Positions 8,108 to 17,651 of a stretch of DNA of 40,184 nucleotides are shown piece by piece. This DNA is from Polynucleobacter sp. (GTDB lineage Bacteria > Pseudomonadota > Gammaproteobacteria > Burkholderiales > Burkholderiaceae). Below the pieces are notes generated by a model. It saw only the letters and a program-made list of their open reading frames with translations. It did not search any database and had not been told where the DNA came from. Positions within the stretch are counted from its first letter, which is position 1; each line of letters opens with the position of its first letter. The stretch is from assembly GCA_023254115.1 (NCBI GenBank), contig JALQYK010000002.1:1-40184 (forward strand). The letters are read 5' to 3'. The translations under genes and the position numbers were made by a program.

Positions 8108-8803
8108 ATGTTCACAGCTTTTAGCGATGCTTTTTCTTTATTAGAGACGATGGATGCCAATCTACTGGGCATTGTTTTTGTATCTTTAGAAGTAAGCCTT
8201 ACTGCCCTACTGATTGGCTGCGTGATTGGCATGCCTTTGGGCGCATTAATTGCTATTAAGAATTTCCCTGGTAGGCAAGGTATCGTAGTTATTCTCAATA
8301 GCCTAATGGGCGTTCCAACGGTTATTGTTGGGGTAGTTATTTATTTACTACTCTCAAGAACTGGTCCGCTTGGTGAGTTGAATTGGTTGTTCACACCCAA
8401 GGGGATGATGCTGGCACAAAGCGTTCTCACTACGCCACTAATTGCCGCACTGACTCGCCAAACAATTGAAGATGCCTGGCATATCCATGGAGAAACAATG
8501 TCTGCACTACGCTTGCCAGTTTTAGCAAAACTAAAATGGCTAATGTGGGATTGCCGTTTTTCATTATCGATTGCGTTATTAGCTGGTTTTGCTAGAGCCA
8601 TCTCAGAAGTAGGTGCGGTAATGATTGTTGGCGGCAATATCGACCGCGCCACCCGCACCATGACAACTGCTATTGCACTTGAAACCAGTAAAGGTGATCT
8701 ACCTCTGGCTTTAGCACTTGGTATGGTTTTACTAGGTGTAGTTTTATTTGCCAATTTAATGACTTCTGTCATTAAATCTATTGCCGAGCGTCGCTATGGG
8801 TAA
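8108..8803 (+). CDS. tupB: Tungstate ABC transporter permease
   Basis: 231-residue inner-membrane permease of the ModB/TupB type with about five hydrophobic helices. The cytoplasmic EAA-like loop that docks the ATPase reads HGETMSALRLPVLAKLKWL. The segment GFARAISEVGAVMIVGGNI is characteristic of the oxyanion permeases. It follows tupA after a 97-base gap with a hairpin, and its end overlaps the tupC start. I see no strong ribosome binding site before the ATG. Confidence 0.9.
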   Translation: MFTAFSDAFSLLETMDANLLGIVFVSLEVSLTALLIGCVIGMPLGALIAIKNFPGRQGIVVILNSLMGVPTVIVGVVIYLLLSRTGPLGELNWLFTPKGMMLAQSVLTTPLIAALTRQTIEDAWHIHGETMSALRLPVLAKLKWLMWDCRFSLSIALLAGFARAISEVGAVMIVGGNIDRATRTMTTAIALETSKGDLPLALALGMVLLGVVLFANLMTSVIKSIAERRYG

Positions 8804-9497
8804 TCTTCAGCCGATGATTACCTTGCATGACATCAGCGTTCGCAGAGAGTCGCGCGAAATACTATCTATTACTGCCAATATACCTACCACCGGTATTACA
8901 GCAGTGATAGGCCCTAATGGCTCGGGCAAAACAACTTTATTAAAACTGTTACATGGCTTAATCGAATCTGATGAAGGCACTTACTCACCGGGCTTTCAAG
9001 AATTAGGCTCCGCCTTAGTACTCCATCACACCCCCCTTATCAAGGCCAGTGTTCGCAGTAACTTGGCTATAGTAAAAGATAGTCCTACTGGCTCAAAGAT
9101 TAGCGAAAGTGATATCGATATAGCATTAGCGTCTGTAGGCTTGAGCCACTTGAAAGATCAATCTGCTCTAAAACTATCAGCAGGAGAACGCCAACGCCTA
9201 AGCTTGGCACGTGCAAGATTACAAAAACCTCGGGTCATTTTGCTCGATGAACCAACAGCCAACTTAGACCCAAGCACCACAGAGCAGGTAGAAACCATCA
9301 TTAAAAACCTAGCCTTAGAAGGATGTGGCGTGATATTTACATCTCACCATCTTGGTCAAGTGCAATCACTGTCTGATCAGGTTGTTTTCTTGGCAGATGG
9401 TCAATGTTTGGAAGTTTCAAATACAGAAAACTTTTTTAGACACCCACAATCAGATCAAGCCAAAAATTTTATTCATAGAGAATTAGGCTGGAAATAA
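8796..9497 (+). CDS. tupC: Tungstate ABC transporter ATP-binding protein
   Basis: ABC ATPase of the oxyanion importer. Motifs: Walker A GPNGSGKTT (39-47), signature LSAGERQRLSLARA, Walker B VILLDEPTA, and the switch histidine in FTSHH. Start choice: the ATG at 8796 overlaps the tupB stop (ATGGGTAA), giving 233 residues and translational coupling. A TTG at 8781 and an ATG at 8814 are also in frame, and all three keep the whole ATPase domain. Last gene of tupABC; a bidirectional terminator begins within its stop codon. Confidence 0.9.
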   Translation: MGNLQPMITLHDISVRRESREILSITANIPTTGITAVIGPNGSGKTTLLKLLHGLIESDEGTYSPGFQELGSALVLHHTPLIKASVRSNLAIVKDSPTGSKISESDIDIALASVGLSHLKDQSALKLSAGERQRLSLARARLQKPRVILLDEPTANLDPSTTEQVETIIKNLALEGCGVIFTSHHLGQVQSLSDQVVFLADGQCLEVSNTENFFRHPQSDQAKNFIHRELGWK

Positions 9498-9527
9498 ATA
9501 ATGCCGCATCAGCGGCATTATTTATTT
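9492..9527. terminator. Bidirectional terminator between tupC and the DUF3501 gene
   Basis: AAATAAATAATGCCGC and its exact complement (16 bp each) flank a 4-base loop ATCA. The structure overlaps the tupC stop and is A/T-rich at both ends, so it can terminate the converging transcripts from both sides. Confidence 0.85.
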
Positions 9528-9542
9528 GTCTTAGTTACTTTG

Positions 9543-10139
9543 TTAATTCAGATCTTGAATCAATGAAGCCAAGGTTTCTGCTGGCAAAGATTCGACGTGA
9601 AATGGATATTCTTTATGATCGCAGCCCACCTTCATCTGAGCACCGCCTTTTAATGACTTTCTCATATCATCAGTTAATTCAAATCTTAAGAAATGAACAG
9701 ATGATGTTTTTTCTGCAGTCGTACGATCAAGATCTTCATTGGCAATAGCGTATACACGAGGTTGCCCCTCCACCTCAACAAAGACCCGATCTTCCACACC
9801 AATCAGTTTGGCTAGAGCAATCTTGCGATCTGCCTCATTCACATACTCCAACTTCATGGTTACTTTGAAGTTCGTGCCATCAGGCACTAGAGCATTGTAA
9901 GTATCCATTTCATCCTGAATACCTTCATCTTCAAAGATTTTTTCAACACGTAACATTTCTTGTATTTGATACTGCATCAAGAATTTGTTCTCGAAAATCA
10001 TATTGAGATGCTCTCCCAACATGACCGTTCTCTTTTTGCGCTCTGCAATCGCTTGCTGACGCATCTCTGGGCGCGCTTTGTAATAAGCTTCTAATGTTAA
10101 GAGTTCTTCGCGCTTAATTTTTCCCATTGTTGTCTCCAT
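9543..10139 (-). CDS. DUF3501 family protein
   Basis: 198-residue soluble protein of the DUF3501 family (RKKRTVMLGEHLNMIFENKF, QYQIQEMLRVEKIFED, VHFLRFEL). No biochemical role is established that I know of. It has only one cysteine (in GCDHKEYPFHV), no membrane segment and no obvious catalytic motif. It is the third gene of a minus operon behind rubrerythrin and a two-cluster Fe-S protein, 23 bases after the latter's stop. The constant company of these genes suggests a shared role in peroxide or redox chemistry. Two ATGs four codons apart (10139, 10127) each have a purine-rich ribosome site, so the start is uncertain by 12 bases. Confidence 0.82.
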   Translation of the reverse strand: METTMGKIKREELLTLEAYYKARPEMRQQAIAERKKRTVMLGEHLNMIFENKFLMQYQIQEMLRVEKIFEDEGIQDEMDTYNALVPDGTNFKVTMKLEYVNEADRKIALAKLIGVEDRVFVEVEGQPRVYAIANEDLDRTTAEKTSSVHFLRFELTDDMRKSLKGGAQMKVGCDHKEYPFHVESLPAETLASLIQDLN

Positions 10140-10162
10140 CTACCCACTCCTAATAACGTTGA

Positions 10163-11500
10163 TTAAAGGCCATATGCCTTGGCCAAAAGAGAAATCGGAT
10201 GAGCCATTTGTGACTTCTTCATGCCGTTTTCTTCAATACCTTGTTCAATGTGATGACCAGCCAACTGACAGTCAGAACTAATAAAGTCCGGTTCTGTACT
10301 TGCCATGTTTTTAAATACCGGCTTACCAATCTTCATCGCAGTCTTGTGGAACTCTTTTTTGACACCCCAAGTACCAGCATGTCCAGAGCAGCGCTCCACC
10401 ACATTCACCTCAGTACCCGGAATCATCTGTAGAGTTTCTGCAGTTTTCTTACCCACGTTTTGCACACGCAAATGGCATGGCACGTGGTAACTCACTTTAC
10501 CCAACTCAACCTTAAAGTCAGTTTTTAGCAAACCATCTTTATTACGCGCAATAAAGTACTCAAATGGATCCCACATGGCATCTTTCACTAATTGCACATC
10601 TTCCTCATCCGGGAACATCAATGGCAATTCTTGTTTAAACATCAATGTGCATGATGGAATTGGGGTGACGATGGCATAACCCTCTTTGGCCAATTTCACC
10701 AATTGTGGAATATTGATATCTTTATTTTTAGCGACAGACTCAAGATCACCCAACTCCAATTTAGGCATACCGCAACAAGCATCCTTCTCTACCAACTTGT
10801 ATGGAATCTCATTGTGAGCCAATAGCTTCAATAAATCCTGGCCAATACCTGGCTCGTTGTAATTGATAAAGCATGTTGAGTACACAGCTACTTTGCCAGG
10901 TGTTTTCTCACCATCTTTAACTGGCCAAGCAGCTGACTCTTTTGCTACTTGTTTAAAAGTTTGTGGTGCATAGCTAGGAATCCAAGCGTTTTTATCAACA
11001 CCTAAAGTTGCTTCCATGACGTTACGCATCACTTTAGTGCTGTTCACGGCATTCACAGTTTGCGTAACGATCGGAATACCCGCAAAGCTACCTAATTTAT
11101 CTGTTGAAGATAAAACGTTATCTCTAAAGCTAGTTTCACCGTTCTTATGCTTAATTGCTTTAGCACGCAACATCAAGTGCGGGAAGTCTAAGTTCCAAAC
11201 ATGCGGTGGCGTGTATGGGCACTTAGTCATATAGCAAAGATCACACAAGTAGCATTGATCAACGACTTTGTCGTAATCCTTCTTATCAACACCATGGACC
11301 TCGCCATCTTCAGTGGCATCAACTAAATCAAAGAGCGTCGGAAATGAGCCACAAAGACTCACGCAACGGCGACAGCCATGGCAAATATCAAAGACACGTT
11401 CCATTTCCGCATTGAGAGACTCTTGATTGTAAAAATCAGGATTCTTCCAATCTAATGCGTGTCTGGTTGGAGCTTCTAAGTTACCTTCACGTTGACTCAT
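10163..11500 (-). CDS. Two-[4Fe-4S] ferredoxin/CCG-domain oxidoreductase, GlpC/HdrD-like
   Basis: 445-residue Fe-S protein. Cluster 1 ligands are C40-x2-C43-x2-C46-x3-C50 (CHGCRRCVSLC). Cluster 2 is C83-x2-C86-x2-C89-x4-C94-P, with one extra residue before the last Cys compared with the textbook spacing. Two cysteine-rich (CCG) repeats follow. The first keeps CCG (EKDACCGMPKLELGD, paired with YSTCFINYNEPG). The second has CSG in place of CCG (VERCSGHAGTWG, paired with YHVPCHLR). This layout is that of GlpC and heterodisulfide reductase subunit D. Being between rubrerythrin and DUF3501, it could pass electrons to rubrerythrin; that is an inference. No flavin domain is present in the operon. 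Confidence 0.87.
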   Translation of the reverse strand: MSQREGNLEAPTRHALDWKNPDFYNQESLNAEMERVFDICHGCRRCVSLCGSFPTLFDLVDATEDGEVHGVDKKDYDKVVDQCYLCDLCYMTKCPYTPPHVWNLDFPHLMLRAKAIKHKNGETSFRDNVLSSTDKLGSFAGIPIVTQTVNAVNSTKVMRNVMEATLGVDKNAWIPSYAPQTFKQVAKESAAWPVKDGEKTPGKVAVYSTCFINYNEPGIGQDLLKLLAHNEIPYKLVEKDACCGMPKLELGDLESVAKNKDINIPQLVKLAKEGYAIVTPIPSCTLMFKQELPLMFPDEEDVQLVKDAMWDPFEYFIARNKDGLLKTDFKVELGKVSYHVPCHLRVQNVGKKTAETLQMIPGTEVNVVERCSGHAGTWGVKKEFHKTAMKIGKPVFKNMASTEPDFISSDCQLAGHHIEQGIEENGMKKSQMAHPISLLAKAYGL

Positions 11501-11560
11501 GATCTCGTTCCTCTTGTAGTTGTTGTTTGGGAAATCTTCTATTAATAAGACTCTTTATGA

Positions 11561-11587
11561 GAGCTCCGAGGCAAAACCCCAGAGCTC
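11561..11587 (-). other. Intergenic hairpin downstream of rubrerythrin
   Basis: GAGCTCCGAGG and CCCCAGAGCTC can pair along 11 bases (two G-U pairs in the minus-strand RNA) around a 5-base loop. It lies between the rubrerythrin stop and the Fe-S gene start and lacks a following T-run. It may trim expression so that rubrerythrin is made in excess, or stabilise its message. Confidence 0.5.
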
Positions 11588-11602
11588 CTTAAAAAGCCTT
11601 AA

Positions 11603-12031
11603 TTAAGCACCTAGTGCCTCAAGAGCTTTTTGGTAGCGGTTAGCGTGTGAACGCTCTGCCTTTGCCAAAGTTTCGAACCAGTCAGCAATTTCATCGAAAC
11701 CTTCTTCACGAGCAATCTTGGCCATGCCAGGATACATATCTGTGTACTCGTGTGTTTCACCATGAATAGCTGCCTCTAGAGCTTCTTTTGGTGTACGACC
11801 AGGCATACCTGTACCAGGCTCACCTGCGCCACCTTCAATCAAAAACTCCATGTGACCATGTGCATGGCCTGTTTCGCCTTCAGCTGTAGAGCGGAACAAT
11901 GCCGCAACATCATTCTCACCAGCGATGTCACACATGTTCGCGAAATACAAATAGCGACGGTTAGCTTGAGACTCACCCGCAAATGCGTCTTTTAAGCTTT
12001 GTTCAGTTTTACTACCTTTTAATGTTGGCAT
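11603..12031 (-). CDS. Rubrerythrin without rubredoxin domain
   Basis: 142-residue diiron four-helix protein that reduces hydrogen peroxide to water in the cytoplasm. Ferritin-like ligands are visible as Glu20, E53-x2-H56 (EGETGH), the HGETHEY glutamates (92/95) and E126-x2-H129 (AERSH). Ordinary rubrerythrin has a C-terminal rubredoxin with two CxxC pairs; this one stops at the helical bundle, so it needs an external electron donor. The Fe-S protein encoded next is a natural candidate. A good ribosome site, AGGAG, precedes the ATG, with a 10-bp palindrome CTATCGATAG (12041-12050) overlapping it. First gene of the operon. Confidence 0.92.
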   Translation of the reverse strand: MPTLKGSKTEQSLKDAFAGESQANRRYLYFANMCDIAGENDVAALFRSTAEGETGHAHGHMEFLIEGGAGEPGTGMPGRTPKEALEAAIHGETHEYTDMYPGMAKIAREEGFDEIADWFETLAKAERSHANRYQKALEALGA

Positions 12032-12229
12032 ATTTCACTCCTATCGATAGATTGAACTTCTAAGTCGGTTACGATAGCTATTTACGTTATAAAAATTGAC
12101 CGCTAATAGCCATCAAACTAGACAGGCGTAGTTTATGTCTAAAACAGATTGATAGTTAAATTGTATTTATTAATTTTTATGATAGTTTTTAACTAAATTG
12201 GATTTAATCCAGTAACCTATTGTTTTTAA
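12032..12229. promoter_or_regulatory. Divergent gap between rubrerythrin and Mn exporter
   Basis: 198 AT-rich bases that must hold both promoters. Visible elements are the palindrome CTATCGATAG (12041-12050) over the rubrerythrin ribosome site with a second CGATAG at 12072-12077, and the palindrome TGGATTTAATCCA (12199-12211) close to the exporter gene. A -10-like TATTGT (12218-12223) ends six bases before the exporter ATG. I found no recognisable Mn riboswitch core. Confidence 0.45.
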
Positions 12230-12802
12230 ATGGATTTTAATTATTTTTTATTAGCCACAAGCATTGTTGCTTTGGCTGAAATCGGGGATAAAACCCAACT
12301 TTTATCCCTAATGCTGTCTGCCAAGTACAAAGATCACCACTGGGCCATTATTGGGGGCATCTTTATTGCCACCATTTTGAATCATGCCCTAGCCGCCCTT
12401 TTAGGTAGCGCTATTTCTGCATGGCTTAGTCCGGATGTAATGCGTTGGATTTTGGGGGCTGGATTTATCGCCTTAGGCTTATGGCTACTTATTCCAGATA
12501 AATTAGACGGCGATGAAAATACGCCGACCACTCACAACAGTTGGAAAGTTTTCACAATCACCACGTCATTATTTTTCATGGCTGAAATGGGCGACAAAAC
12601 CCAAGTTGCTACTGTGGCTTTAGGAGCTCGCTATGATGATTTAATGGCAGTGGTAACAGGCACAACGGTTGGCATGATGCTTGCAAATGCTCCTGCTGTT
12701 TGGTTAGGCAAAAAATTTACTAGGGCTTTACCAATCAAATGGGTTCACAGTGTTGCTGCAATTATTTTTATAACAATTGGTGTGGGCACCTTATTGATTT
12801 AG
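12230..12802 (+). CDS. UPF0016/GDT1 family cation (Mn2+) exporter
   Basis: 190-residue inner-membrane protein with about six helices arranged as an inverted repeat. It carries two copies of the family signature E-x-G-D-[K/R]-[T/S]: EIGDKTQ (Glu17) and EMGDKTQ (Glu119). The family (TMEM165/GDT1, bacterial MntX/MneA) exports Mn2+ or exchanges Mn2+/Ca2+, and bacterial members protect against manganese excess. Substrate here is by family only. It is divergent from the rubrerythrin operon, so metal and peroxide stress genes sit side by side. The start ATG has no ribosome site and may be leaderless. pepN follows after 50 bases. Confidence 0.88.
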   Translation: MDFNYFLLATSIVALAEIGDKTQLLSLMLSAKYKDHHWAIIGGIFIATILNHALAALLGSAISAWLSPDVMRWILGAGFIALGLWLLIPDKLDGDENTPTTHNSWKVFTITTSLFFMAEMGDKTQVATVALGARYDDLMAVVTGTTVGMMLANAPAVWLGKKFTRALPIKWVHSVAAIIFITIGVGTLLI

Positions 12803-12852
12803 TACCAACCTGTTGCAAAAGTACGACCACTCAATAATTAGAGAGACAACTG

Positions 12853-15444
12853 ATGGCCAGAACAGAAACACCAGTCACGTTTTTAAGAAGTGATTACAAA
12901 GAACCTGCGTTCACAATCAAATCTGTTGACTTAGATATTGCACTTATTCCAGCAAGAACGATTGTGGTCAACCGCATGATGATGCAACGAAGTGCTAGTA
13001 GCCAAAACCAATCATTGGTATTACATGGCGAAGAACAAGAGTTAGTCAGCGTGCGCATCAACGGTGAAATTATTCGTGAATACGAATTAACACCACACAC
13101 TTTAACGCTTCACAATTTGCCAGATAACTTTGAACTTAGCATCACCAGCGCCAACGCGCCAGACAAAAATACCACCCTCATGGGGCTGTATGTTTCTAAT
13201 GGCAACTTCTTTACACAGTGTGAAGCAGAAGGTTTTCGCAAAATCACCTATTTTCTAGATCGTCCAGATGTGATGGCAACCTACCAAGTCACACTGCGTG
13301 CGCTTAAGAATGATTTTCCTGTATTGCTATCTAATGGCAACTTGATCAAACAAGAAGAGTTAGGCAATGGTTGGCACAGTGCTGTTTGGCAAGATCCATT
13401 CCCTAAACCATCGTATTTATTTGCGCTAGTAGCAGGCAAGTTGCAAGCTATTCAACGCACCATTAAGAGCCAATCAGGCAAAGAGAAACTCTTGCAAGTT
13501 TGGGTGGAATCCAAGGACTTAGATAAAACTGAGCATGCCATGGACTCTTTGATTGCGTCCATCAAATGGGATGAGGAACGCTTTGGTTTAGAGCTTGATC
13601 TTGATCGCTTCATGATTGTTGCGGTTGGCGACTTCAATATGGGAGCCATGGAAAATAAAGGCTTAAATATTTTTAATACTAAATTTGTTTTAGCCAATCC
13701 AGAGACAGCCAGTGATGTTGACTATGGCAACGTAGAAAGCGTGGTTGCTCACGAATACTTCCATAACTGGACAGGTAACCGCGTCACTTGCAGAGACTGG
13801 TTCCAACTATCCCTTAAAGAAGGTCTTACTGTTTTTAGAGATCAAGAGTTTTCAGCGGATCAAATGGGTAGCGAATCAGGTCGCGCAGTCAAACGCATTG
13901 AAGATGTCCGCTTATTACGTCAGGTACAGTTTCCAGAGGATGCTGGTCCAATGGCCCACCCGATTCGCCCAGACAGTTACCAAGAAATCAATAACTTTTA
14001 CACAGTCACTGTTTACGAAAAGGGTTCTGAAGTCGTACGCATGCAGCAAACTCTTTTAGGTCGTGAGGGTTTCCGTAAAGGTATGGATTTGTACTTCAAG
14101 CGCCACGATGGTCAAGCTGTCACCTGTGATGATTTTGTTGCTGCCATGGCAGATGCCAATCAAAAAGACCTCACTCAATTTAAGCGTTGGTATAGCCAAG
14201 CTGGTACTCCACGCGTGAAAGTAGAAGAATCATTTGCATCAGGCACTTACCAAGTGACATTAACTCAATCTTGCCCAGCAACCCCAGGACAAGATAAAAA
14301 AGCGCCCTTCCACATTCCATTACTCTACCGTTTGATTGGTGACACACCAAGCTCAGAACAATTATTTGAACTAACAGAATCATCACAAACAATTACAGTG
14401 CCAGGACTTTCTAAGAAGCCCGTTTTATCGATCAACAGAAACTTTTCCGCACCGATTGTTCTAGATTTTGAGCAGCCCGAATCTGAATTGCTCATCCTGC
14501 TAAAAGAAGACGATGACGCATTCAATCGTTGGGAAGCAGCGCAAAAGCTTTTCATGAGAAGCATCCTAAATGGCAAGGCACTGGATGCCGAGCTTGTGTC
14601 AGTACTCCGAGCAATTTTGCGTGATGCCGCTTTAGATCCAGCCTTTAAAGATTTGCTGTTCACATTACCTGCAGAGAGTTATCTGTACGAACAAGTGAGC
14701 GTGATTGATCCTCAAGCGATTCATCAGGCACGTCGTCAAGTTCGTGGGCAGCTAGCCACCGCACTACAAGATGATTGGTTGTGGGCATACCAAGAGCATC
14801 AAACACCAGGCAGCTACAAACCAGATGCAAAGAGTGCTGGCAAACGATCATTGAAAAACTTAGCTTTGCACATGTTGGCAGATAGCGGTTATGCAAGGAC
14901 TGATGACATAGCTTTTGCACAATACCAATCAGCCAACAATATGACTGATCAATATGGTGCTCTAGCAGTTTTAGTGAATTTCTCATTAGGTCATGCACAG
15001 ACATGCTTGAGCGACTTCCATGAGCGATTTAAATCAGACGCCCTGGTAATTGATAAGTGGTTTGCTTTACAAGCCACCCGTCAGATTGATTTACAAGATA
15101 CAAGCGCTGTTCTAACAAATGTTTTAGCGCTCAGGAAGCATCCAGACTTCAATATCAAGAACCCTAATCGCGCTCGCAGTTTGATTCATGCGTTTTGCAT
15201 GAATAATCCTGGTGCATTCCATCAACCTTCTGCAGAAACCTATCAATTTTGGGCAGAGCATGTGATCGAACTCAACCACATCAATCCCCAAGTGGCTGCC
15301 AGACTGGCAAGAGCTTTGGATCGCTGGAAACAATTTGCACCAAATTATCAAGCTCATATGAAATCGGCACTAGAATTCATATCTAAGCAAACGAATTTAT
15401 CTTCAGATGTCGCCGAAGTGATTCAAAAAGCACTTAATAGTTGA
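12853..15444 (+). CDS. pepN: Aminopeptidase N (M1 zinc metallopeptidase)
   Basis: 863-residue cytosolic aminopeptidase that removes N-terminal residues from peptides. The catalytic zinc site HEYFH (300-304) followed after 18 residues by Glu323 fits HExxH-x18-E, and the substrate exopeptidase motif GAMENKGLN lies about 35 residues before it. Length is close to E. coli PepN (870). The C-terminal part (from about 540) is the family's helical DUF3458 domain. A ribosome site, GAGAG, lies upstream of the ATG. The stop lies 14 bases before fbp, so the two are likely cotranscribed. Internal ORFs in other frames are shadows. Confidence 0.96.
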   Translation: MARTETPVTFLRSDYKEPAFTIKSVDLDIALIPARTIVVNRMMMQRSASSQNQSLVLHGEEQELVSVRINGEIIREYELTPHTLTLHNLPDNFELSITSANAPDKNTTLMGLYVSNGNFFTQCEAEGFRKITYFLDRPDVMATYQVTLRALKNDFPVLLSNGNLIKQEELGNGWHSAVWQDPFPKPSYLFALVAGKLQAIQRTIKSQSGKEKLLQVWVESKDLDKTEHAMDSLIASIKWDEERFGLELDLDRFMIVAVGDFNMGAMENKGLNIFNTKFVLANPETASDVDYGNVESVVAHEYFHNWTGNRVTCRDWFQLSLKEGLTVFRDQEFSADQMGSESGRAVKRIEDVRLLRQVQFPEDAGPMAHPIRPDSYQEINNFYTVTVYEKGSEVVRMQQTLLGREGFRKGMDLYFKRHDGQAVTCDDFVAAMADANQKDLTQFKRWYSQAGTPRVKVEESFASGTYQVTLTQSCPATPGQDKKAPFHIPLLYRLIGDTPSSEQLFELTESSQTITVPGLSKKPVLSINRNFSAPIVLDFEQPESELLILLKEDDDAFNRWEAAQKLFMRSILNGKALDAELVSVLRAILRDAALDPAFKDLLFTLPAESYLYEQVSVIDPQAIHQARRQVRGQLATALQDDWLWAYQEHQTPGSYKPDAKSAGKRSLKNLALHMLADSGYARTDDIAFAQYQSANNMTDQYGALAVLVNFSLGHAQTCLSDFHERFKSDALVIDKWFALQATRQIDLQDTSAVLTNVLALRKHPDFNIKNPNRARSLIHAFCMNNPGAFHQPSAETYQFWAEHVIELNHINPQVAARLARALDRWKQFAPNYQAHMKSALEFISKQTNLSSDVAEVIQKALNS

Positions 15445-15458
15445 TTAGAAAGAAACAT

Positions 15459-16442
15459 ATGTCGCAAGGCACCACTTTTACACAGCACATCACCACATTA
15501 GGCAACAAAGATGCCAATATTCCAGCATCCCTACTAGTATCAGTAGCCAATGCCTGCAAATTGATTGCCAAGCAGGTAGAACAAGGCGCGCTTGCTGGCA
15601 TTATTGGTTCAGCAGGCAGTGGTAATGTGCAAGGTGAAACTCAACAAAAACTAGACATCATCTCCAATGACATTCTTTTAGAAGCTTGCGGTCAAGATGC
15701 CACGCTAGCAGGTATGGCTTCAGAAGAAATGGAAACAATCTTCCCTGCTAATAAAAATGGTAGTTTTTTACTACTATTTGATCCACTCGATGGCTCATCT
15801 AATATCGATGTGAATGTATCAATCGGCACAATTTTCTCTATCTTGAAGAAAAAGACAGCCGGTGATTTAACGGAAAAAGATTTCTTGCAAGCTGGTATTG
15901 ATCAAGTAGCATCAGGTTATGTCGTGTACGGCCCACAAACAACTTTGGTCTACACCACTGGTCAAGGCGTACATATGTTTACCTTGGATCACGAAACTGG
16001 TGAGTTTTTATTAATCAAAGAGAATATTCAAATATCTCCTGATACCAAAGAGTTTGCCATCAATATGTCCAATATGCGTCACTGGGATCAACCCGTAAAA
16101 CGCTATGTGGATGAGTGTCTTGCTGGCGTTGAGGGAACACGTCAAAAAGATTTCAATATGCGTTGGATTGCCTCCATGGTGGCTGATGTGCACCGCATTT
16201 TGTGCCGCGGTGGCGTATTCATGTATCCATGGGATAAACGCGACCCAAGTAAACCAGGCAAGCTACGCTTGATGTACGAAGCCAACCCAATGAGCTTTTT
16301 AATTGAACAAGCTGGTGGGGCATCTGTGAATGGCAAAGAACGCATCATGACTTTGCCAGCAGAAAAACTACATCAACGTGTTTCTGTTGTTTTGGGCTCA
16401 AAAAACGAAGTAGATTTGATTCAGAAATATCATCAAGCTTAA
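15459..16442 (+). CDS. fbp: Class I fructose-1,6-bisphosphatase
   Basis: 327-residue FBPase of gluconeogenesis, hydrolysing fructose 1,6-bisphosphate to fructose 6-phosphate. The metal site [13 protein letters not shown] lies near residue 107, with the upstream SEEMET acidic loop and the C-terminal [14 protein letters not shown] as in class I enzymes. The start is taken at ATG 15459 (MSQGTTFTQ); a TTG six codons upstream is in frame but would overlap the pepN stop. It follows pepN directly and ends before a strong palindromic terminator. Confidence 0.96.
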   Translation: MSQGTTFTQHITTLGNKDANIPASLLVSVANACKLIAKQVEQGALAGIIGSAGSGNVQGETQQKLDIISNDILLEACGQDATLAGMASEEMETIFPANKNGSFLLLFDPLDGSSNIDVNVSIGTIFSILKKKTAGDLTEKDFLQAGIDQVASGYVVYGPQTTLVYTTGQGVHMFTLDHETGEFLLIKENIQISPDTKEFAINMSNMRHWDQPVKRYVDECLAGVEGTRQKDFNMRWIASMVADVHRILCRGGVFMYPWDKRDPSKPGKLRLMYEANPMSFLIEQAGGASVNGKERIMTLPAEKLHQRVSVVLGSKNEVDLIQKYHQA

Positions 16443-16480
16443 GCTCGACCTTAAGTTTTTGCTTAAGTTTTTAGTTGTAT

Positions 16481-16513
16481 AAAAAAGCCTCATATTCAAT
16501 ATGAGGCTTTTTT
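16481..16513. terminator. Bidirectional terminator between fbp and ald
   Basis: AAAAAAGCCTCATATT and its exact complement (16 bp each) surround a single C. The structure gives a T6 run in both directions and lies between the converging fbp and ald genes. Confidence 0.92.
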
Positions 16514-16535
16514 GTTCACTACATTTTTGATTTGC

Positions 16536-17651
16536 TCAATGCAAAATCGCTGCAGGTGCCACGTAATCCAATCCATGAGCTCTTGCAACCGCTTCACAAG
16601 TCACATTGCCTTGATAGACGTTCAGGCCATTCAATAAATGGTGGTTAGTCTTCAGAGCTTGATGAACGCCTCGATTAGCCAACTCCAAAATAAATGGTGC
16701 GGTGGCATTTGTTAAAGCCATTGTTGATGTTCTAGCTACTGCGCCTGGCATATTTGCCACGCAATAATGAATCACATCATCAATCTGATAAGTAGGTTCT
16801 TGATGGGTGGTTGGATGAGATGTTTCAAAACAACCTCCTTGGTCAATCGCCACATCCACAATCACAGAGCCAGGCTTCATTTCTGAAACCATTTTCCTCG
16901 TGACCAATTTAGGAGCTGATCCACCTGGCACTAAGACACTACCAATCACAACGTCTGCACTTAAGACTGCGCGCTCAATGTTAGCCATACTTGAATACAA
17001 CGTATTAATTCTGTTGCCATAAATAGCGTCCAACTCTCTTAAGCGATCGATGTTCTTGTCCAAAATAGTCACATGAGAACCCAAACCTACTGCCATTTGC
17101 AAAGCCGAACTACCTACCACCCCAGCACCCAAAATCACCACATTGGCAGCAGATACACCTGGTACGCCAGCCAACAATAACGCTCGCCCACCATTTGATT
17201 TTTCTAGATGATGTGCAGCAGCTTGTACAGACATTCTGCCCGCTACTTCACTCATAGGAGCTAAAAGGGGCAATCTACCGTTAGCACTTGTCACCGTCTC
17301 ATAAGCAATACAAATTGCATTGGATTGAATCAGGGCTTGAGTCTGATTCAAATCAGGCGCTAAATGCAAATAGGTGAACAAAGTTTGTCCTGAGCGCAAC
17401 ATCATGCACTCTTCTGGCTGAGGCTCTTTAACTTTAACCACCATGTCCGCTTGCGCAAAAACATCTTTTGGGCAATCTACCATCGATGCGCCAGCCATCA
17501 CATAATGCTCGTCCATAAAACCTATTGCTTCACCAGCTTTTCTTTCGACCAAGATATCGTGACCCCAGCGCTTTAACTCACTGACTAAATCTGGCGTTAA
17601 GCCAACACGGTATTCATGGTTCTTAACTTCTTTAGGCACTCCTACAATCAT
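16536..17651 (-). CDS. ald: Alanine dehydrogenase
   Basis: 371-residue NAD-dependent L-alanine dehydrogenase (alanine to pyruvate plus ammonium). Family features: N-terminal MIVGVPKEVKNHEYRVGLTP, the catalytic lysine region VVKVKEPQPEE, His in FTYLHLAPD, the Rossmann loop ILGAGVVGSSALQMA, and VDVAIDQGGCFETSHPTTH. Length is standard. Its ATG overlaps the stop of the permease gene by four bases (ATGA), so translation is coupled. Alanine uptake and use as carbon and nitrogen source is the obvious joint role; the reverse direction (ammonium assimilation) is also possible. Confidence 0.96.
   Translation of the reverse strand: MIVGVPKEVKNHEYRVGLTPDLVSELKRWGHDILVERKAGEAIGFMDEHYVMAGASMVDCPKDVFAQADMVVKVKEPQPEECMMLRSGQTLFTYLHLAPDLNQTQALIQSNAICIAYETVTSANGRLPLLAPMSEVAGRMSVQAAAHHLEKSNGGRALLLAGVPGVSAANVVILGAGVVGSSALQMAVGLGSHVTILDKNIDRLRELDAIYGNRINTLYSSMANIERAVLSADVVIGSVLVPGGSAPKLVTRKMVSEMKPGSVIVDVAIDQGGCFETSHPTTHQEPTYQIDDVIHYCVANMPGAVARTSTMALTNATAPFILELANRGVHQALKTNHHLLNGLNVYQGNVTCEAVARAHGLDYVAPAAILH

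Noticed and set aside
8341-8772. 143-codon minus-strand ORF
   Set aside because: Antisense to tupB; it has no ribosome site or recognisable domain.
8781-8795. TTG start for tupC
   Set aside because: The ATG at 8796 couples better to the tupB stop, and the extra residues (MPSVA) are only the tupB end read in another frame.
12032-12229. Possible yybP-ykoY manganese riboswitch before the UPF0016 exporter
   Set aside because: I could not find the conserved loop sequences, and the -10-like hexamer six bases before the ATG leaves no room for a leader RNA.
14325-15004. Minus-strand ORFs of 112 and 114 codons
   Set aside because: Both are antisense shadows inside pepN.
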